A DNA stretch of 37,390 bases from Dissophora ornata. Lineage: Eukaryota > Mortierellomycota > Mortierellomycetes > Mortierellales > Mortierellaceae. Positions 30,011 through 37,390 of this stretch are shown here, piece after piece. How positions within the stretch are numbered: position 1 is the stretch's first letter; each line of letters starts with the position of its first letter. The notes under the pieces were generated by a model. The model was not told the DNA's origin and did no database searches. It was given only the letters and a program-made list of their open reading frames with translations. A program made the translations under genes and the position numbers. The stretch lies in contig MU616838.1 of assembly GCA_025201705.1 (NCBI GenBank), positions 1 through 37,390 on the forward strand, in the 5' to 3' direction.

Positions 30011-33000
30011 CTACTTCTCGCTCAGCGAGAGTATGGTTTCAAGGGGATATCCTTCGACCTGCGGATGCTGCCACCCTGGCGTCGGATTTGTCAGCCATCC
30101 CGACGTATTTATCCCTATCTTGCGAAGTAGCACATAGGCCTCGTTATAGTATTCATCTTTCACCTCCGGACTCTCTGCATGTTGTCCCAACTTTGTCAAG
30201 AAGTAAGCCCGTACAAAGTTGATCCCTTCGAGCTTATCCTTCATCCTCTCCCAACCCCGAGACAGCTTTTGAAAGCCCTCTCGGTTGTGGCCGGGAGAAG
30301 CAAAGCACCTCAGGGCCTCTGCAAGAATGACAAAGCACTGTCCAATAGCCTGGAATGGGTCCTCGGAAAGGCACTGGATCACAGGTCGAAGGATTTGGTC
30401 TACATCGCCGAGACAGAGTCGAGACTCTGCCATCGTTCCAGCTCCTACCGTTGCTCCTGGGGCTATACCAAACACTGTTGCAGCAGTTGCTAAGATGCTG
30501 GGTGGACTTGAACAGTCGAACATCTCGTAGAGAGCCATGACTGTAAACGTGCAACTCATCATTGGGAACGGGTTTGCAGCTGCGCCCTGCTCCAGAATCC
30601 GCTCTGCCATGAGTTCCGCAAACATCTTCGCCTTGATGCAGACGCCCATTTTTGCATAGTAATACGATAGCATAGCGTGGACGACCAACTCGTTCATCAA
30701 CCGGCACTTGGGCATGATAAACCGTTCAATGAGAACAACCCAACTCTCTGCGTCTCGGAGTCGATCTTGAAGCAGCAAACTGGCCAGCGTAGGGATCGCG
30801 AACAACGTTTCCCCATCATAGTCACCGTTTTGAATAGCAACTGTAGACATGGCGCGTAGGAGTAAAGAATCTTCCAGCATGCTGAACGATCCTTCCCACA
30901 TGCGATAGGCGCATTTCATGGTTACGGAACGGTAGTAGGTGGCTAAATTGCTGACTACGCCAAAGGACTTGCATTCGTTGATGGCATCCGATAAAAGCTC
31001 ATGGGCATAGTCGATATTTCCCTCACAGTACTCGACATAGGCACGCATGGATGGCAACATGCCCTCAGTGCCTTCGCCAGCGTCGCTAGCAGTTTGCGCC
31101 TTGTCCATGTACTCCATGCAGGTGTGTTTGTTACCCTTGAGGTAGCACAATAGTCCAAATCGACCAAGAGAGACTGTCTGTTCAATCGAAGGAATACCTA
31201 GCCTCCGAGAATAGTTGAGCGTGTATAGTATCGACAGCATGGCAGCTTGCGGCTCTGTCCTCCAAAAATAAACGTTCTGCAAACACCCCAGCACGCGGAT
31301 GATCCTCTGGTAAATGACCTGTGTCTTGGCATCAACCTTGGCCTTTGATACTCGGCCTGTCTGGCGGTAAAGCGTTGACCCTCCATGATGAAGGCTGAAC
31401 TTTGTCCTCTCCATGAAAAGCGTTACTCGCCATTGTTGAGGGGTTTTGGGCCACTGTATTCCGTATCGAGCCAAACTATCCAGAAGCGCAATCTCTGCTT
31501 CCTCGATTCGCATTCTTTTCGAAAGAGCTTCGCCTTTCATGCCGTATATCTCGGCCATGTCTTCCTGACTGACCATGCTTGCCGTATCACGCTCAGTATC
31601 GAGGATATTGATAAGATCGTCCAGGCTCTGGGACGCATCCAGTAGCATGTTGCTCTTAAGATAATAGGACGACACCGCCTTCAGATACTTGATCTTCTTC
31701 TCTGTGCGATCCGTTTTGATATAGTGCTTCTTGATCAGAGGCAACAGATCTGAGACTTGCAAAAGATCCAAGAAGGACTCGTAGAACTGGCCCATGGTTG
31801 AGTGGTAAGATACTCGTTCCTCGTACGGAATAGATTCGTAGATATAGGTGGCCGTGGACTCCAAAGTAAAACTGTAGACTGTGTTCATGGCCACATTATT
31901 CGAGAACTGTACGTTTGTCAGCTGGTCCATCTCCAAGGACAAGAATCTGTACTTATCCGTATCGCTGATCACGGCCATAAATGATTTTCCGGGCTCCAAC
32001 GACCCCAGCAAGGACTCGAGTGGCCTGACCGCTGCCACCTCTGCCAACGAGAACTGTCCACCCAAGCAACTGGCAATCTTCAGAAACTCCTGGAACTTCG
32101 CAGGCATTCGGTCATACTGCATCAGAATCATCTTTTTCCGATCCTGTTTGATTAACATCGCTTCCATGTTCTTGTGTGAAGGAGCCTCCTTAGATTCTTG
32201 GCCTGTAGTCAAGAGCTCACCATCGACAATGTTGACGATATAGAAATCCTTGAGCATGTAGGCCATGTTCTTGACAAACTTTGGGTTCCCATTGGTCTTT
32301 TCCTGAACAAATTGAATAACCTCGGGGCTGATCTTTGTCACGCATTTGTCTTCAAACGCCTTGAGCAGGGCTTGCTCGATCTCACGGCACTTGAGACCCT
32401 CCAGAGAAATTCCGAGATGCTTGGGGTGTCCAGTTACGCAGTGGAGGATGTTGCCACCATAGTCGCGTTGTGGGCGGGAGAAGATGACTACAAGTACTTT
32501 TGGGCAGTGCTCGTGGATTACATGGATAATATGCTTCGACTTTTCGTCGGTCCCTTTGAAGAGGCGAAATGAAATAAAAAAAAAAAAGATGGAGGTTAGA
32601 GTTTCGTAAAATGTTGACAACGCAGCGCGATTACAGACGGAACTCACATTGTACATCCTCGAATATGACGATAATCTTAACAAACTCGCTCGCATAGTTC
32701 AGCATCCAGACAATGAAATTGGCGAGCATCCCATCGTCGTGGCTATTCGTAACCGGGGTCGTGTTGTCACATGCGAGCGAGGATATGATATCGAGCAAGT
32801 TCGGCGCCATACTCAAGCTTTCACCCATCTTCTGCAGAGACAACGAAATGAGAGCCTGAAGTTTTGTGCTGAGGCTAGAGTTTCGTTTCCAACGGTCGCC
32901 AAACTGGCTACCTGTTGGACTAAGAGGCCATGGGGAGTTCAAGTTGATGCTGGACCGCACAGACGGCCCAAATTGGGAGGGGATGGGCGAGTTAGAGCCG

Positions 33001-36000
33001 TCGGTTACTGTTGAGAACCTGCTGCTGGCATCCGGTATGGCTGCAACCGATGTCTCGAATGTTGGTCCTGTGGCGGGCTGTTGCCTTTGCGAATCCAGCT
33101 CTCCAAATGTGATGCCTAAGTCCTTGGCCGGATCGGTAGGTTTGTACGGAATCTCCTGTTTCTTCATGATGTCGAACAGTCCCAGCAACAGAAACTTGCA
33201 CAGGTAGTACTCTGTGCTCTTTTCGACTTCTACTGAAGCTGCAGAGCAGACACGGTACCCATTCCTGTCTGCAATGTGACAAATCTGCTGGTAGAATATA
33301 CTCTTGCCAGACCCCTTAGGACCCGACACAAGAATTGTGTTCTTGTCCGGTTGGGTTTCCCAGGACTTGATGAATTGTGCCACCTTTTCCCGCTCGGGTT
33401 CGTAACCAATAGTTTCATCCACCATAGAATCTTCGGGTCGTCGAATCTGCTTCTTAGCTCCGAAATGGACTAGTTTCCAGATCCGAAGCGGAAGGATTTT
33501 ACCCTTCACAAACTCTTCGCCCATGCCCTCAAACTCGCACATATCATCGTGATCGGAAGTACAGGCCTCCTTTGTAGCGTCGTCGCAGACGACCGACTCT
33601 GTCGCATACTCGAATTTGAGGATTCTGACAGCAATGACGATTGTGTCTCCAACAATGGCGGGGTCACGACGGAACTCGTTACCGATCATGCTTGTGAAAA
33701 TGACTCCCGTAGCAAGGGAGATCTTGAAGCCACGAATGCCCTCCGCCAAAAGTCGATGTCGAATCACCCAGGCAGATTTGGCAGCGAAGACAGCCTCGCG
33801 CTCGTGTGAGCGTGGGTATGGTAGGCCGAATGCACATAGTAACGTGGCACCCTTGTCGTCGACTGCGAACTGCTGGATAAACCCTGCGCATCCCAATTGG
33901 CAACATAATGGAGCAAATGATTGAGCATAGCGCACTACGATCCGAATACGTAAAAAACTGCGACAGCACGGGCTATACCTTCATATTCCGATGTCACATG
34001 ATGGACCTCACAGATGGCCTTCTGGCAGGTAGCGAGCCCCTCTGGGGTCCATGGCTTCACGTCTCCAAGGCTAACAAAGAGAATCGTCACCGTCCTGAAC
34101 TGAGCCGGAAAGGTGCCGTCGGGGTGCAGAATCAGTCGATGAATTGCTGATTTGTTGATATACCTAAAGTGTCAACAGTAGTTATGGTTAGTGTCGAGTG
34201 CAACCATCACTTCATTGTCGTCGTGATCTCGAGACGCATACTTGTAGTAGTGTGGATTGCTTTCCATAGAAGAATTCAGCATTTTGTCGTTCCTGATTCG
34301 CCTTAGTAACGGGTGGTCGTCGGCAGGTTGAATGTTCTTCAGAATGTAACAGTTTCTACGTGGTTCAAACCAGGGGTATGAGTCCTTGCTGACGAAATTC
34401 CAAGCGCTGGCGCTGATGGTTAACTCTCCTGCACGCGCCATGTTTAGAGCATCGTCAATGGTGGCCATCTGTTCACCGCAGATTGCATATTCCAATCGAC
34501 CGGTTGTCTGAAGCATCAAATTGTCGAGTCCGTTCTCCTGTCCAATGTCCCCGATAATAATGTTCGCTAGGATGGGAGCAGCATGTGAGAGTTCTCAGTT
34601 ATCACTCCACAAATATCGAGTAGTCGATTCAAGAATATCAAAGGGCATCCAAAATCGCGTATCACTTACAAATGAGACCAGCAGACATCGCCAAATGAAG
34701 TTGCAGGTCATGCGAGTCCTCCGAAACAGCATCTGAGAGAACGGCCTGTCGATCACTGAAATTTGAGTTTGTAAAAAAATTCTTTGCGGTCGCCAGAAAA
34801 GCTCCAGCGCGGTGATGCCTCGAAGTTATCGATCCTGGCCGACTGATTGAGCGCAGAGAATCCTCCCGTGGTCTGTAATGGCCTCCTGTAGAGTCCAAAT
34901 TGTTGCCTGGTGTGAACCTGGCAGGTAAGACTGGCGAAAACGATTCTGTAGGGACCGACGACCTCCTAGAGTTAATCCCACTTCCTCCGTTACTGGTTTG
35001 GCCGCTCTGTCCATGGTATGTACTGGAGCTGGATCTCATGACAGGTACACTAAGGAACGAACTTCCACTGATACTGGCAGAGCTACTGGCTAGAGCAGCT
35101 CCTGCTCCTGCCGCCGATGTGGCATAGTTGTTCCATTGCACGTTCCCATTCCCACCCTGATTCCCGTTAGGTATAACTCCATAATTGTCGTCATTCAGAC
35201 TCAACACAGGTCCCTGAGCTCCTGGAACTCCAGTCATGATGGATGTATCTTCTGATGTAGATAGTTTTCGAGCAAACTCCTTTTCTGACAAGTATATCTT
35301 GTAGTTGGAGAGGCGAGCCAGGAGCTCGAGTCCACACTCAATAGCTTTGCGAACGAGGACCTTGTTCCTCCGTGAGCCCGCAGCAGGATCTTCAGAATTT
35401 GTAGTCGTCGTTGTGGTGAGCTCATCAGAGTCGTGATCACAGGCAGGATCTACCTGAAATATGACCAGTAGCGCGTCTCCGAGGAACTAGTTTCCACCGA
35501 TGATCATTGTGAGCTTAAAGAGTTAAGATGTGCCTAGGTTGAGAGACCGTGAGAGCTGAGAATGCCTGTTTGTTTTTTTACCTTGACTACATCGCCTCCA
35601 TGATATTCGATGATTCGAATAGCTATATCAAAGTAGGCTCCGATCTGGGACGACAGCATCTCGGCCCCGACATCACCCTTGGAGGAGGCGATGCTTGTCA
35701 TCTATAAACAGTTGCACAATACCGATTGCGAAACAATTATAATACATGGTTGATTAGAGCGATCAATTGCAAGTTGCTTGTCGCAAAGTAAACATGAAGC
35801 TGTCGCTCCTGGGATATCACAGAGAAGAGCCCACTGAAGGGCAAGGCGAGAGAACGAGGGGGAGTGATCTGCATTGGTGGGTTCGAACCAGCAATGGGTC
35901 TGCGACAGCAACGTAGATGACATAGCGAGGTGAGATACGGTGACACGGTGACATGGATAGCACGATTATGCCGTGGGGGGATAGATGATTTTGAAGACGA

Positions 36001-36437
36001 GGACAACATGCGCCAATGCTGTTTGTGACGCATCGTCGTGTTTGTGTGCGAATTAAAGTTTTCCACTCGCACTGACGCTGGTGGTCTGTGTGTTTACACT
36101 GCGCGAGTAATTTGCAATCTCACAAACCTGACTGAACCCAACAATGTCAACCATTAACACCGCACCAAACTGCGTGTAGTTGAATGGCGTCTCTAAGACC
36201 CGGTCCTCATCTGAATGGAAGCTACGCACAAATCTAATTCGCATTAAGTCGAACAACCAAACGCAATGCATGACAACGATCGCATTGTGGAATTAGCATT
36301 CGCACTTTCAACAATTCATTTTGCGCTCTTGGCACCTCTGAACACAACGACTCTGCGAAAGCAAATAACTACAAAGACACTTGCTTTGGTATGTAGGGTG
36401 CGATGTTGATTGATGGTGCGTCTTTCGCGTCCGGCAT
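30011..36437 (-). CDS. ADCY10: ADCY10-type soluble adenylyl cyclase, eight exons
   Basis: Minus-strand exons are 36437-36373, 36233-36128, 35701-35582, 35486-34670, 34566-34242, 34163-33979, 33883-32648 and 32553-30011, all phase-consistent, giving 1798 residues. The first cyclase domain carries both metal-binding Asp residues (Asp51 in LMVDIVGFS, Asp101 in KFLGDALL) and Lys97, like human sAC Asp47, Asp99 and Lys95. It is interrupted by a Ser/Asn-rich insert of about 150 residues in exon 4. The second cyclase domain (RTVTILFVSLG ... FAVDDKGATLLCAFG) is followed by a P-loop NTPase with GPKGSGKS (727-734), a Walker B-like VIFEDVQW, and a long helical TPR-like tail. It should make cAMP, perhaps sensing bicarbonate. 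Exon 1 (PYIPKQVSL) is the least certain part. Confidence 0.9.
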
Positions 36438-37390
36438 TAGGCTGGGTCTTGTCACCAAAAGTGTGAAAAAAGGGTTGTGTGGAGTATACAGTACGGTGAT
36501 GGATGATAATGGCGATGACCTGATGCACGCGATCGACTATGTCTGCAGGGTCCCAAGGACTCTTTCGTCGCAGTTGAATTCGTAATCAACGGGCGTGTGA
36601 GTTGTTATTACTGTCCTCTTTCAAAGTGTGTGTGCGTTGCTTGTAGTTGACACGTTCAAAATAAGCGAAAGGTGTGTATGGTATATTTGCTTGTCGTTAG
36701 TGGGAAGTGGACGGTGAAGATGGGAGTCGGCGTGCAACGGTAATGTGAGCAGGCTAAACACCAGAATAGAAGGGCGGGTAGGAGGGATGGCGGGAGGAAA
36801 ACAGGAAAAAGATGCGGATTGATATGGGTGGGGTGGGCAGAATGGCAGAATGATATTGTTTGGATGTGAGAAACCTGTCGCATCGTTGTGATTGCGTGGT
36901 AAAAAGAATGACCCGTTTGGAGAATTGTACAGCATTTCGATAGGCAGACGTGCCTTTGAAGGATTGGATGATGCAGGAGAGAGGATCTAGAGCTACTGCC
37001 AGGCTGGAACTGCCAAAGAGTCTTGTTTAACTGCGGACAAGGAGTCAACCACGACATGTAGAACTGTCCAATGTTCTGTCGCATGATCAGCAAAGCCTAA
37101 AGTCGAAGTTGAAGTTGAAGCTGAAACATTTTTGTGGCGATGAACCAGCAAGACAGCGAGTTGGCCTGGAGGGTTGTGCGCATCGAGCCGATGACATTCA
37201 CAGCCTGATTCATGCAACAGCATTATTGGCTTGTGATATTGATCATAAACGAACAGAGCGTAAAGAATGCCCCCCTGCGAGGAGAGGAGTCGTCAATTAT
37301 TGGCTGCATTCAAATATGAAAACTAAAAAAAAAATTGCATGCGGCACGTGCCATGACTGGTTTTCCATTTGTTGATCGTAAACAAGAAAA
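36438..37390. other. Upstream region of the adenylyl cyclase gene
   Basis: No gene is recognised. The minus strand between about 36660 and 36930 is C/T-rich, as in fungal promoters or 5' leaders, and open frames there are low-complexity translations. A short GAAGTTGAAGTTGAAG run lies near 37103. Anything beyond the window edge cannot be judged. Confidence 0.4.

Noticed and set aside
35875..35895. GGGTTCGAACCAGC, resembling a tRNA T-arm
   Set aside because: The flanking bases do not form a T-stem, acceptor stem or anticodon arm, and it lies inside an intron of the adenylyl cyclase gene.
1..37390. CRISPR arrays, bacterial operons, phage or riboswitch features
   Set aside because: None seen; the spliced genes and the spliceosomal U6 show that this is eukaryotic nuclear DNA.

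Overview
This window looks like nuclear DNA of a filamentous fungus, most likely an early-diverging lineage such as Mortierellomycota or another Mucoromycota-type group. The genes carry short GT-AG introns of about 80-130 bases with CTAAC/CTAAT-like branch sites. The set includes a CYRI (FAM49) Rac1 regulator and an ADCY10-type soluble adenylyl cyclase, which to my knowledge are not typical of Dikarya. The phylum assignment is inference from gene content.

Left part (1-9600): a four-exon glutathione S-transferase-like gene (+) lies tail to tail with a four-exon CYRI gene (-). Next come about 5 kb without a convincing gene, holding a 48-T tract, a CT microsatellite and a 160-base direct repeat. 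A decayed large ORF (7178-8745) follows, with frame breaks and in-frame stops.

Centre (9600-21650), the most unusual part: an array of eleven recognisable copies of one small protein family. Five are intact (9632+, 14892-, 16989-, 17876-, 21612-) and six are broken. Intact members have 103-121 residues and the same layout: exon 1 of 83-91 codons, a phase-0 intron directly after Gly-Ala-Glu/Gln or its equivalent, and a short exon 2 that always opens with Tyr and carries Ala-Ile-Arg-Val. The strand pattern suggests a miniature OB fold. I know no named family for it. Some copies form inverted duplications. One pair of about 600-base arms brackets a U6 snRNA gene with its own TATA box and T-run terminator. 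An intronless, bacterial-looking ThDP-dependent 2-keto acid decarboxylase gene also sits inside the array.

Right part (21800-37390), conserved housekeeping genes: a Helitron-type helicase scrap; a WBP4/FBP21-like spliceosomal zinc-finger protein without WW domains, whose start codon appears to be split by an intron; a BSDC1/Dos2-like BSD-domain protein; the mismatch-repair endonuclease subunit PMS1 (-), with an MCB-like ACGCGT just upstream; and an eight-exon, roughly 1798-residue soluble adenylyl cyclase (-). All exon junctions were worked out by eye from splice signals, reading phase and family similarity. No alignment or database search was run.
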